Source: Paragonimus westermani
Taxonomy: Eukaryota; Platyhelminthes; Trematoda; Plagiorchiida; Troglotrematidae
DNA: 64,000 nucleotides
Reading direction: 5' to 3'
Assembly: GCA_008508345.1 (NCBI GenBank)
Contig: QNGE01002718.1
Location: forward strand, 37,847-101,846
A program made the translations under genes and the position numbers. A model generated the notes under the pieces. That model saw only the letters and a list, made by a program, of their open reading frames with translations. It made no database searches and was not told where the DNA came from. Shown piece by piece: positions 9,011 through 21,032 of this stretch (positions are counted from its first letter, which is position 1; the number at the start of each line of letters is the position of its first letter).

Positions 9011-11306
9011 ACCCCTCCTAGGACTGTGGTCGACGCTTCCTCGTTTGCAGGCCAACCACAAAAATGTTTGGTCGATTTTAGCCTATGAGCGAAAGAAAGC
9101 GCAACAGCTCAGAAAACCACGAGCATGGTCTGTGTTAAGATTCATGTCAATGTGATAATCACTCTCACGTGAAATCGCTCTAGCTAACGCCCAGACTGAT
9201 TTGTTTGCGTGTACTTATGAGCGGTAATAATCCAGATGTGTTTTTTATCGATTTTTTAATGTGCCTGATACACTTCAGGTACGATTCGTTCTTGATTCAG
9301 TCGATGCGCTGCCTAATTTGGTATCGATTTGGTGACGTAGTATGTGACGCTACAACTTAGATCGCACGCTGTTATGTAGTTATCTGTAAACTTGAGTGTG
9401 CTAACTAAGTTCCATCAAGACAAAGTTGGAGCACCTTCACGTTTTCTGTCAGTGCACACAGCGGCCACAGTCGGTACGATCCAAAAGTTTTATGCTCCCG
9501 ATAGTTAATTGTTGGAGTCTATAGTTTCCCATTATTACACTGTAGTCCTTCAACACTTCCTAACGTCTAATCCGGAGGGACGTTTTAGAGCAGACAGTTT
9601 GGCTTCGGTTGGTCTAAGCTCTCTGTTCGAGGACACATTATCTAAAACGATAGAACATACATACAGAATGGATGGATGCTTTTTGCGTGGTGTGAGGAAG
9701 ATGGAATGATGGAAAATACGTCACTATTGTTCCACTTGCCAATTAGATCAACTGCTTCGGTGCATGATCGTGGACCTAAAACAGCTGCATGTGTTTGAAT
9801 TTCATGAATATACTTAGGGCTGTTTCTAATCTAGTCAATAGTCGTTCTTCTCACATCTGGTGCCGATATTTTACAATTGATCAATAGCTGATAGTTCGCT
9901 TTCCCTCCACTGTTCCTTTTTTCTTCAGAACAGCGATCGGTCTAAGATATTTCGCGTCTTTACCAGGAACATTACGAAATATGGGTGAGGCTGGCGATCT
10001 AACACCCGACCATTTGAACAGTCCTCCTATATATACAAAGAAAAAGTCATTGTTATTAGAGATGTTTTAATACATTTAGGTTAAAGTTGAATATGCACCC
10101 GCAGATGATAAATTACTCTCTTATTGCTCTTTAGTATGTGCGCCTTGGGTATTTCTTAAACTTTCGTAGCACAATCACGGTCGTGGCCTTCTTCCATCTG
10201 AAGAAGTGGACTAGTTTAAATAGAGAGGAAAATCTCACATTTACCAACAAAGCAGGTAACGCATCAAACAAATGCATAAGCTGATCAATACATGTTACAT
10301 ACACTTATCAGTCACGTGCACATTTAACGTTACGGCTATATATTGTTCAATCACAGTAACGAAAGGAGTGGGGACAGATGTGACACAGCATCATATGAAA
10401 GACTCATTGGAATCATCACAAACTTTCACATTACCTAGAGCTCATACAATATGTTCTTTTAAACACTGAATCCTCATTCACCAAGCCAGCACTTATGAAA
10501 TTTCGGTCGTTTCTATGTATTTATTTCAAACCAGATCATTCTTTGCCAATTAATTGTCTGAAGTATTCTACTCATGTAACTTCAGGAAGCCTCAGATTAC
10601 AATTTATACAGTTCTCCTGTAGGCTGGTGGTATGTTGAATAGAAATCCACTTGGAAAATCCTAGATGATTTAAGTGACACTTCGAGGATGACAATTTCTC
10701 CATTATTCTTTCTGGACCGTTCTGGTAATGTTAATCGTGATCCTTCTGTGTCACGAATTTAAATGCGAATATAATCTCCCAATTTTCGATCACTTCAAAT
10801 AACATGCACTCTGATAGTACGTTAAGGCGAGCAGTCTATTGCACATTGGCCCGAGGCAGACAGTACTTACATTTCGGTAAGTTTTCACCAGTAGTCTCAA
10901 AACCCCGTTTAGACCAAACGCTTGTCTTGTCAGCAGACGTGATTCGGAAGGAAGAGACTTTTGTCAGAAAGTGTGATGGCAATCGTGTATCCGGAGAAGT
11001 GTGTTAGTGTTCGCGGTGGACGAAAGAATGGAGAGACCTCTACGGAAACCGTCGAAAAAGTTGTACTATTTCCACCATCTAAACGGGAACGCGGTTACAA
11101 TGATCCGAGCCGCGTGTCTTCCAAATGGGAGCTACGGCTAATGCAATACACCAGATTGATGAACCTTCGCATTCGAGGACAATATTCGCTTGATTTACGT
11201 GCCTTACATGTCGTTTAACAGCTCATTTTCACTGATGAGTAGTCGGGGATTTGGTTTATTTTCAAGTTGACCATCACTCACATTTGATCGCAGCGTTCGC
11301 ATTCAG
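9011..11306. other. No gene or named repeat recognised
   Basis: AT-rich intergenic or intronic sequence. The longest frames (10804-11007 and 10961-11218, plus) are under 90 codons and show no motif. No simple repeat of note. Confidence 0.4.
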
Positions 11307-11468
11307 ATAGACTTTCCAGCCAGCCTCTTTCGAAAAGAAGCACTAGACTCGAGTTTCGCTCTCATTAGAGCTCGTCAGTAGTGCATATCCTTGCCACGGC
11401 CGGGATTTGAACTCCGGACATTCCAATCATGAGGCAACCGTGTTAACCACTGCGCCATTGACCTCACA
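11307..11468 (-). mobile_element. tRNA-derived SINE, family A, copy 1
   Basis: On the minus strand the copy begins TGGCGCAGTGGTTAACACG (A box), continues with GCCTCATGATTGG and reaches the B box in GAGTTCAAATCCCGGC. This tRNA-like head is one of the clearest in the window. A tRNA-unrelated body follows, reading GTGCATATCC...CTCATTAGAGC...CTCTTTCGAAAAG on the plus strand. The body is shared with the copies at 31.6 kb and 54.4 kb. The best-preserved head belongs to this copy, so it is probably the youngest of the three. Confidence 0.8.
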
Positions 11469-14400
11469 TTAGGCACGACCGAATCATCAAATCTGAACGC
11501 TCAACCACTCTCGCTTGTGAGCAATGATCAGGTTGCCCGATCGTCTCGAGAGGAGTTGTGAAAATTTTCATTCGCAGAACAGATGGACATGTTTAAGTTG
11601 TTGGCGCAACGGATTTATTATTCATGACACTGGTATTACCCGCCCTGGTTGAATTGAGTCAAATCGGTCCTCACTTGTTTGCCTTCCTTCTATGCCCGAA
11701 TTAGGTACGATTTCTGCGCTTTGCGTGTATGACGGATGAGAATAACCGAACCATATACATGTCCTTTATGTGCACTGATGGGTCAAATCGAAGTGACTTG
11801 AAGTTTCAGGTTTACACAATGCCTGGAGAGGCAACTCATCGAAGAACAAGTTTGTTAGGAGACTAATAATAGTACAAACTCTATTAAACACTGATGAATT
11901 TTATTGGTGCGTTGCATTTATGACTCAAAACTTTTTCGATTGTGAATCACGGAACTCAGCATCGTCCAGCCGTGACGCGGACCGATAAACGGAAATCAGT
12001 TATCGGGATAACTGTAACTTATAACCACCACTAAGACAAAGTTGACCAATCCTTCCACACTCTGAGTAGGGATGGGTTGAGGTGATATAAATTTCCTTTC
12101 TGGTACACTTTGGCTGCTGTCTTCTGTTTGGAATGACGAAATGTTCGTTCGACCTTGCAAACTGAGTAATTAATTGACTGACTGACCCAAGTGATTTGGA
12201 GTGGATTAACTGTTCACAAGCATTAAGGAAGTATGGTACCAGTCATAAGCATGGGCGATATCCACTCTATTCATCTTTAACAATTCACTACGAGACTATT
12301 TCTCATGGGCAGCCGATCCCTTTAAGCTTAATCTAAGAGATTACTCATCCTGAGAGCAATTTACTCTTGAACTAAGTCATCCAAGAGTAACTGACTTCAG
12401 CAACGTTAAAAATTATTACTGTGCAGTTGTTACGAAACCAGCTGTTGTCATTTAGTGAGTTGGACACCAATGCATTAGAAAAACAGTTTTGTGGATATGT
12501 AACTCTGACACACACTTGCGTTCACAATGGCGACAGGTGGACAACAAAAATGTACCGAACATTCTCCGGGGAGGTGGACAGTACGCAAGTTCAAAGGTAG
12601 TCATATGGTTCATTTGGATGTCGACTTTTTGGCATATCAAAACAAGTACCAAATAGCGAGTAAAAGGTCACTAAGTGTTACTCTGTATGGTTTACTTTGT
12701 AACCAGTGCCTTGAGACTTGGACGAGGAAAGTCTTATGCAACTTAATCCGATAGCCTGACCAGTATTTCCAGTAAGATGACGTACTGTTTTCCTTAGGCA
12801 ATGCGTTGCGTTATCGGGTCAACACCTATCAGGTTTCGGCATATTTCCATCACATACTCCAAATATACACGAATTGTGGTGCGGCAGTTTCCATTTCGAG
12901 CTATCCGTAACTTTCATTGTCACACTATTATGTGAGTTAGTGATGACTTTTTATAATGCGTCGGTGTGTTCTTTGCGTTTGCAAATGAAGTCAACTTGAA
13001 CAATCATCAAGAGTGGCGAAATACCTACGTTTTACTTCTTTACTCATATGAAAGTTACCGCTTCAGGTGCATATTGGGTGTAACAAGAATGTGGACAGTT
13101 TTTACGCAACAGGTTTGCCCCTGACTACAGGGCGATGAGATTCGCTTATTGTTGCAACTAGATATTTTAATGCTCACCAGAGTTAAACATCTAATTCTGT
13201 TATTTAACATTCTAAATTCCTCATGGTTGTGTTATTCCATCTCGTAAGTAAATTGATTCGCTAACCCGGTTCCAGAGATTGCACATTCAATCAATTTCTT
13301 TCGAGAACACCGTTGGTATAAGAAGTTTCTTTACCTCCAACGTTGGAAACTGCATTAACGATGTTCTGTCTGTCAAAGTACACACAATAGTTTTTGTAGT
13401 GTTTTAACTGATATTATTGCTGTGAAACAGTTTATTCAACTCACGCTAAAGTTGAGCTGTATTTATTATATCTCCGTCTAAAATGTAGTTTTTGATCATA
13501 ATTCATAGCTGACCGTACAATTTTATTACGTGTATGGCGATTACGTGGTTCATAACATTTGGAACAGTCTGTTGGAGAGTTCCCCAACTTTCCCGTGAGA
13601 TAGAGTGCTTTAAAGATTTCTCGTCATTGTCCTCATACAACTGATTGAATAGTCTGCTAGTTCAAAAACAAACTCTCTTACTGTTTACTACAGATATTAT
13701 GGTGGTCTTCAAAGAATTCGGATGATAGTTTTCGCAGTAATATTGACGAGAAGTGACACTCTGCGGTTGAGTTTGTTTGAAATTTTTTTCCTGAGATATA
13801 ACTGAGTCAAAGGCTATCGTGCCATATCCATTGCACGTAGAACCATATTCCTCACTGTCCGTATGTGGCCTAGCATATTGATGTGCACCTTAGGGTGTAT
13901 TTCACTACTTGTGTTTTCCCTATTAAGCGCATTGCAAACAAGTCATTAACAGTCTCAACAAAATAATTCATTGCTTACTGTCAAATGGGCGATATCGGCC
14001 TGGTTGGAAATCTCAGCTGTTCACTTTGCGATTCCTATCGCGTGTTTACTTTGTTCGATGTCAACCCAGTTTATTGAGTTGTGAGTTTCAGACGAGACGG
14101 TATGTATGAGTAGTTTGACGCGGATAAGGTGTAGGAAATGAAAAACGTTCATCTACTCCATTAATTTCTAAAAATAGCAATTTCTTTCGTTGTAAGCTTT
14201 CGTTAGGCTCACGAAGAACCAGGTTTATTAACGACTCATTGTGTAACAAAAAGCAGATGCTTCATCAAGGGGGGGGAGCACAGAACGAGAGATCAAGCTT
14301 TATCCAACAGTTGTAATAAGTATGGATTTGAGAATTATTCAGTGTGTCTAGACAACTTGTGTGTCTCGTAATTCAAATCCGAATAAGGCGGTTGACAGTG

Positions 14401-15297
14401 GAATATTAGGTCAGTGTTGTATATCACAACGCAGGTGATTAACTGAGGATGTTAAAAAAATTGAGGAAAACGAAGAGAAATGTTCAGAATATTAGACGTA
14501 TATAATTCGCCAAAATGACAACCACCCTTTAATCAATTGAGCACAGTCGAGTCAACTAAATTCAGATGAGCTGGAGGAAGGTGAACCCAAACTTACTGCG
14601 TGACGGTTTCAAAGTCCTCAGGGTTTTGTAGGCCAAAACTTTCTTTGAGTGAGGGGAACGTTCTTCATAACTCCCTGAATTTAGATTGAAAGCAGTCGTT
14701 AGTCTAGTATATTTTAAGCCATGTATGAAGCCTTGGTAATTATTAACCGGATAGGTTTACAGAACATTATTTCAACGGTTGATTCCGTCACAACAGAACC
14801 AATCAATTCATTTTCCAGTTGTGTTTGACAGTTTTTTAAGAACGATTTGATTTTTTACGAAACTGTAATCTGCCGATGAGTAAAACTAATGGTGTTCTAT
14901 CTCTCAGGAAAAGAAAGTTTGAATAGCCGCTGGAATTTGTTGATGACCAACCTCTGAAGAGTTGTCAGTTTACGAAGTTTTTGATCACATATCCTAGCTG
15001 ATGATTGTTAGAGAAGAGTTTGTTGTTGTGTCGAACAGAATATTTTTTAAATACTAATACTTTGTTACTGATCAAGGACCAGACAATCATTGTAGAATGA
15101 TAAACGATCTTTTAGCCATCGTATAATTTAACGTACCAAATCTTACCTAATGGTGTATCATGTAATGTCAGATGATCAGCCTATTCATATTGCCCGAGTG
15201 ATACACTACTGATATACTTCATCAGTTAGTTTAACCACAAACAAATGACACTACGCTTATTTGCAAAATAGTTTGCATACAGGAAGTCACAACATCA
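11469..15297. other. No gene or named repeat recognised
   Basis: About 3.8 kb of AT-rich DNA. Only short chance frames occur (12452-12652 minus, 12527-12754 plus, overlapping each other). A run of eight or nine G residues lies near 14270. Nothing else stands out. Confidence 0.4.
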
Positions 15298-15370
15298 ACA
15301 TACATACATATATATACATGTATATATACATATACATATACACATATACACACATATATACACATATATC
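15298..15370. repeat. TA/CA-rich imperfect dinucleotide microsatellite
   Basis: Alternating purine-pyrimidine tract built of CATA, TATA and CACA units, for example TACATACATATATATACATG at the start. It is imperfect, so it is an old or interrupted microsatellite. Such tracts are common in introns and intergenic DNA and carry no coding information. Confidence 0.85.
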
Positions 15371-18300
15371 AATATGTATTTCGTATAGTTTATCTTACAG
15401 CCTAGTGTGCGAATGGTAGGCTGCTTTCTTTTACCTGCATTCCGATTGTATGTTAGCAATGTATGGACACCCCAATGTTTGATGTTTTATTTAGAAATAA
15501 GGTTTTTGGATAATACTATCCCATCCATCCTCGTTTCTTCGAATCCTTGTATGATTTTGATCTGTTTTTTCAATAGTTATATGACAGTCTGCCGGTAGTG
15601 TGTAGGTCTGTTCGTGGTGTTGAGGATGAAGGTGACGAATTTTGCCTGACTTCATTTGCATCTCTCTTCCAGCGCAACCTCACCGAATTGCTCTGTATGA
15701 AGTGGGGTGCCATTACTGAAATTCGACTACAGGAGTGTTTTGTGCTTTCAAGTTAGGAATTTATTGTAATTTGTAACTTTAGTCGTACATAAAGGAACAA
15801 CGTGAAATCCCGATTCATAGGTGTCGGTATTGGTTCTTTATGCAAATGTGTCACACACAGATTAACTGATGTGCACCATTATGTTTCGCGAGTGACATGC
15901 TGAACAACGTCCTTCTTGTGCGAACCAACAAAGTAAAAACTTTGAATAGAACTTCTGGATATCTGATTAGGTACAACAGTTTTCCACACGTGGTCTTCAT
16001 GAGATGCCATGTACCACCGAATCCTCCTACCAAATACGTGTACTGGGGAATTACTTGTGATATAAACAGAAATAAGTTGAGTCCTGTCTATAAACTAGAA
16101 AATACAACCCACTTAAAATGGTAACCGTTTTGAACAGTTTTGTATAAACTATAGGACTAAAGTGAGGTGTCTGTTACTATCGACCAACTAATCGTCCCTA
16201 CGAGATAGATATCACTAATGACATTGCAGTTATTTGCATATTTTGAAAGACTGCTTCGTAAGTGCCTGGTTCCGTGTTCCTGTAAACACTTATATTCCAT
16301 ACTTCTGAATAAGCCACACGAGATTTCGATAGTTAACATTCACAGTTGCAGCAGTCCCGCCGTAACACTATATTTATGGTGAACTGGGGGACCGTAATAA
16401 ATAATTTCATTGATCAAAAGGAATTTCATTACTACGGTTGTCTTGTAAAATTACTAATGGGCCGAGCCATCCTCCGGTTTTCACTAATCGTTGTTAATAA
16501 TGTGTCATCTGTTTTTATTCATTCTGTATCCGATTCCACGATCTACAATTCATGCCCACTCGCTTCTCATCGCTGACCACCCGTTAACCCAAATTCTCGC
16601 AAAAATTTCTGTTGTCAGTTTACGGATTGGAATGCTGAGAAACGACTGAGTAGTTTGACAAACTTTCATTATTGAAATGACGAAGAAAGGAGTGAAATGA
16701 AACCTCACAGAGTCCACGTTAACGATAATCAACACTGATAGTGAGCTTGTATAGAATGTAATTGTGTAGAACGTATAGGCTCCGATTGGCCACAACGTGT
16801 GTGTGTGTGTGTTGTATTTAGTACATCCTTAATCGTAGTACACAAACTTGGAGCAATTAAAGTTGATTTTACATCAGTTTATTTTGTATCTATCTTTGTT
16901 TAATCAGATTTAATTGGAGAGCAGTTCAACATAAAATGAGAACATGAACAAATGAGTAGAGAACCAATGAGATGAGAATAATTGTAATTTGTAAACTTTA
17001 TGGGACTACATGGACACCAATTTATTTACTTCGAATTTTTAGTCAGTATTCTGAATACATTTGAAATCGCAGACAGGTATAATTGATGAACGACTGAGCA
17101 TTGTTGACAAGTTAATGGATGAACAAAGCTATCGAACACACTGACGTGAAAAAGAAACATGAAAGCATAGATAACAAATTGCAAAAATTTTGGTAGTTTT
17201 GTGTGTGCGAGAACAATCAGTTTTATTGCACTAACATTTCTCATTTGCAACTTACAGTGACCGTGCAGCAACTGAGATTTTTTGGGAGTTGTATGCAATG
17301 TCTGTTCATGCGAGGGTTCGGGAGTTGTTGTGGATGGATGGGTATACGTACTCTGAGATTCTGTAACTGAAAAGTGACAAATCGTTTTGTGGCTGTGCCA
17401 GGAACAAACGTGGTGGAAAAAGAACACCTTATCAGGGCTTCTAACCAGATAACTATTGAACAACATATCAGTGTGCGAAAGGTCACATTGCATATTATGT
17501 TCCGCCCAATAATTACGCTGCTTATGCAACATAAAAGCAGTTAAGAGCTTTTGCGGCAGATTTATGTGACATAGACACTAACGTTACAAATGTTTTATGG
17601 CCTACAATTGTGTAATGTTAAACAGGTTGCATGGAGATCGTGTCCGTACATTCACATTTTGGCGCAATTAGCAGTTTACTCGAGTTGTAACCGGTTTCAT
17701 CCCATCTAATTAGCTTAGTTCTGCCTTATTCCGTTCAGTCTAGTAGGTAGCCATATACCTCTGATACTAACACATTCATCTTGCAACAGTTACCTTTTAT
17801 TATGCAGGCTATATAAATCGTTTTTAACAGCACTTGAAAAAAATCACTACCAATTAGTGAGCTAATGTTTGCTTGAGTGTCAGTTGTAACATGATCCAGG
17901 TGTGTAGAAGCGAAAATAATCATCTCAAAATGAAATATAACCACTCAATTTACGGAAGTTTATAAGAAGAGTTTTCACATTCCTGGTGAACACCTTGTTA
18001 AACCGATTATGTACTCCTGTGATAAACGACTAGAATATGTTGTCCCTCAAACTCTCTGATGCCTGCTTCAAACTAATCGACAACTCAACCTTCAGACCAG
18101 ACACATCTGTATCAGCGTGTATTTGACAATCTAATGAGCTCCATGGACTTATTGATATTGGGGTGGAAATCCCAACAATCGAACACACTACCCCGTCAAA
18201 GGGGGCTCACACAATTGAGATTCAACATATGCCGTCTGGTGGAAAAAATTACGAATAACAAAATGTTGTCCAGCTTCTGAGCACAGTATTTATAGCCATG

Positions 18301-18605
18301 ATTACCGTTTAATAGAGTAGGCTCAACTTCGCAGTAAGCTGAACATATTTCCCATGAGATCATTATTCTGTCAGGAGAAGAACGCAATTTTAACTGGGAA
18401 TCATACGATTAATATGTCTGCTCATTCTTTCGATTTAGAATAATTGTTGCTTATTCATTAAGAGAAATTAAATGCGGTCGTCAATCTTTAGAAAACAATG
18501 GTTTATTCACTACCGACTAAGAAAAATGAGTTGGTTCATTTTTTCCTCTTAAACCAAAGACCATGGTAATGTTCCCTGCACAATTGTTGTGTGGAAGTTT
18601 AACCC
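15371..18605. other. Unassigned DNA with one 168-codon open frame
   Basis: The minus strand has a 168-codon frame at 17026-17532, the longest in the non-repetitive part of the window. It has a Ser/Thr/His-rich middle (THPSTTTPEPSHEQTLHTT) and a hydrophobic stretch FVIYAFMFLFHVSVF, but I recognise no family. A shorter frame overlaps it on the same strand, and composition does not differ from the flanks, so it may be chance. A short GT repeat lies at about 16796-16812. Confidence 0.3.
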
Positions 18606-18680
18606 AACTGCTCAGCTGGTAAGAGCAGAATTTTTGTTGCACTGAAGGCAAATCGCAATTTTTATTCTTTCGAGTAGTTT
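18606..18680 (+). mobile_element. tRNA-like (SINE-type) head, plus strand
   Basis: GCTCAGCTGGTAAGAGCAG (from 18610) has the form of a tRNA D-arm and pol III A box. A weak B box, CTTTCGAGTAGT, follows at 18667-18678, at about tRNA spacing. It faces a second tRNA-like head on the opposite strand about 60 bases downstream. Too diverged to assign to a family; the chance of coincidence is real. Confidence 0.3.
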
Positions 18681-18724
18681 GGCAGGTTTGCTGGTTTGAA
18701 AGAGATAAATGTGAAGACAGTGGG

Positions 18725-18800
18725 CTTTGTTTGAAATCGAACAAATAATGGAAACAGCATACTAGATACGGCAATCGCTCTACCAGTTAATCTACGAAAG
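18725..18800 (-). mobile_element. tRNA-like (SINE-type) head, minus strand
   Basis: On the minus strand, TAACTGGTAGAGCG (plus 18776-18789) fits an A box, and TTGTTCGATTTCAA (plus about 18731-18744) fits a B box 47 bases later, the normal tRNA spacing. The anticodon arm does not form a convincing stem, so a functional tRNA gene is unlikely and a SINE head is the better reading. Confidence 0.4.
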
Positions 18801-20504
18801 TACATTGGAAGCTCGAAATATACCTAGTCCATATATGAAAATTTGGAACTGCTGACATCGTTCGATAACTTAGCTGGAACAGCACATATTGTATTTCGGT
18901 ATGCTGCTTGTGTCATTGTTTCGAATCCAATCGAACTCCAGAAGTCTACAACCGAGTCTGTTCTAGAAGTACTGTTTTTCTTTTCGATCGTTTGATATAA
19001 CTATCCGTCATTTCTTACAGTTTGCCCGCACCAGATACTTTGGTCACCACAAGTAGCTCGGGACAGAACCTCTGTAACGTTGGAATTACTTAACAGTTAG
19101 TCGGGTGCGTGGGTGAAACTGCCGGAACTTGAAGAGTTCACCTCCTCGTGGACAAAGAAAGCGTAGATTAATGTTCTAAGCTTATATGGTACATTCATAT
19201 AACCATAGGCTAATGTCCACTACACGGACAGCAAAACTTAGTCAGTGCACCGTTGGCTGAGCAATGACGTGCATCTCGGTGTCAGACACCTAGGTTTCAT
19301 TTAATCAACCGAAGTTGTACCGGTGCTTCACATTCAGAAGATATGTTTGCAGTGCTGAGTGGATGGTTAATTGTTTCACGTCTGTTTATTTCAAAGTTTG
19401 TGTGTAACTTTCTCTCGCATAAGTGTTCCTCTAGACGTGTAGCCTACTGCCTTTTAATAGAATGTATCCGTTCGCTACACGAAACAGCTGTCATTTCTCG
19501 AACAGTAACGCTGTTCCTACACCTCATATTTTTATACAATTCCGTTATGCGATATGTTTATCTACGTGCTCACTTTACATCGGTCACCTACAGAGATGGC
19601 CGGAATGAGCAACCTTATATTCCACGGATACTATTTGAGGTACTCAGTTGAACGTTGTAGAAGACTACTTCGGAGAAACGAGTCAAACTTTGGGTGTATT
19701 TGTGATACTCAACCTCTCCAAAACGCATGATAGATAGCTAAGATCACCAGTACAATCTTACCTACTTGAAAGCTGAAGTGTGTCTACGAAACAACAATTA
19801 TAATGCATTGTACCTAAGGGGAAAGCTGATAAACCCTTGAAAACATCATTATCAAGTAATTTCTTGCCTAAACCACAACTGATTGAAGTCGCCAAAGCCA
19901 TAGAGTTTGTGGCGTTTGAGTCTTCATTGAGCCTTCATCGAACCTAAATCAGAAAAATTGCAGCATACAAGCCTCATGAGGGGCAGCAAACATCAGGTTG
20001 TTGTTTTGAGGGTTTGTCAATAGAATGGATGGGTTTTTGGGTAAAATGTGACGAGCCCAGATATGAATAGGGCTGGACTGTTGTGTGCGTGCATGTCTCT
20101 AAGCCTGAGGATTGTGCTGGTCGGGATAGGGAAAATGACAAGACAAGCTTTCTCGCATGGAGTCATTGTGAGTCACCCACCACTTCAGGCTAGACAACTG
20201 GCGGCCCCAAACTATCCCTTTGGCTCTGCCAGTAGACGTTCTTTGTGGTGATAAAAATCATCCATTAATACAGTTGGGTGTTCAAGGTTAACTTGATGTT
20301 GTTTCATAATGGTTTGTGTAGCAGTAGCCGAATCATGTCATAATTGTTGGATTTGTTCAGTCTCATTGGGAAGCTTCTTTTCTCACCTCACGTGTTATTT
20401 TGTGGGCATTTTCAGCTGGTATACGATCTACCCAATGTAAAAAACCCAATAATCTCCGTAGCTAATCCGTTACGCATAGTCTAGCGGTTCCAGAACACAC
20501 CATC
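18801..20504. other. Mostly unassigned; faint tRNA-like segment at 19.25 kb
   Basis: No gene recognised. At 19245-19330 (plus) the strings GTTGGCTGAGCAATG and AGGTTTCATTTAATC could be worn A and B boxes followed by ACCGGTGCTTCACATTC, reminiscent of SINE family B, but the match is weak. The segment at 20050-20240 is more GC-rich than its surroundings without a recognisable product. Confidence 0.3.
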
Positions 20505-20565
20505 TTTCCCTCACGTGGAACAGCTGGCCCTCCACTGTACTAGTGGCTTTAAATGCCAGTTGGGA
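20505..20565 (+). mobile_element. SINE family B, tail fragment
   Basis: CACGTGGAACAGCTGGCCCT followed by ACTAGTGGCTTTAAATGCCA lines up with the tails of the family B copies at 8.9 kb (ACGTCAAAACAGCTG) and 27.7 kb (ACGTCGAAACAGCTG, then ACTGGTAGTCATTGAAATGC). The tRNA-derived head is not recognisable upstream, so this is a truncated or badly decayed copy. It lies some 270 bases before the large inverted repeat. Confidence 0.5.
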
Positions 20566-20830
20566 ATCGGTCTAAGGCCTCGCAGTCCATCTGTTCTATA
20601 CGAAGTTAGACGGTAAACAAAACCACATGACTTGTACAACCTCATCAGCTGATAAATCACATAGTTAAGCTGATTCAGTATCCATTTGAAGACGTCAAAG
20701 AATGAAGTGAAACCCTGGTAAATAAAGGAATGGTCAATCTTTTTATAAACCCCACGTAAAACAAACCAACGTGTGTTACTGATGGTTGGAAACAGTGGTG
20801 GTGTTGTTTGTAGCTCGGGTTGATGGTTTT

Positions 20831-21032
20831 GGTATTGATATGTTCGCCGAGCTTGGCATTTAGGTTGCAAACGTTTCATCGCCAGGCGAGGTGACATCAT
20901 CAGTGCGTAAGTGTTTCAGCGTATATATATATATATATCTACACTGAAACACTTACGCACTGATGTTGTCACCTCGCCTGGTGATGAAACGTTTGCAACC
21001 TAAATACAAAGCTCGGCGAACATATCAATACC
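20831..21032. repeat. Large 93-bp inverted repeat around a (TA)n core
   Basis: The left arm (20831-20923) and right arm (20940-21032) are reverse complements over about 93 bases with five mismatches by my count (about 95%). They are separated by a 16-base TA-rich spacer. The arms contain GATATGTTCGCCGAGC, AACGTTTCATC and CATCAGTGCGTAAGTG. A single copy of the arm, in the left-arm orientation, recurs at 27206-27298, so the arm is a dispersed repeat and the hairpin arose by head-to-head insertion or by an element with inverted termini. On the strand reading ACTGATGATGTCACC the arm also holds a conserved-looking CTGATGA...GAAAC pair (see findings). Transcribed, it would form a long hairpin. Confidence 0.9.

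Noticed and set aside
11235..11260. CTGATGAG string as a hammerhead ribozyme core
   Set aside because: No GAAA partner and no stem II at the expected distance. Other isolated CTGATGA strings in the window were rejected for the same reason.
20511..20900. 129-codon minus frame running into the inverted repeat, as a protein gene
   Set aside because: It starts inside a dispersed repeat arm, its coding part differs from any known protein, and it overlaps the SINE tail region; probably accidental.
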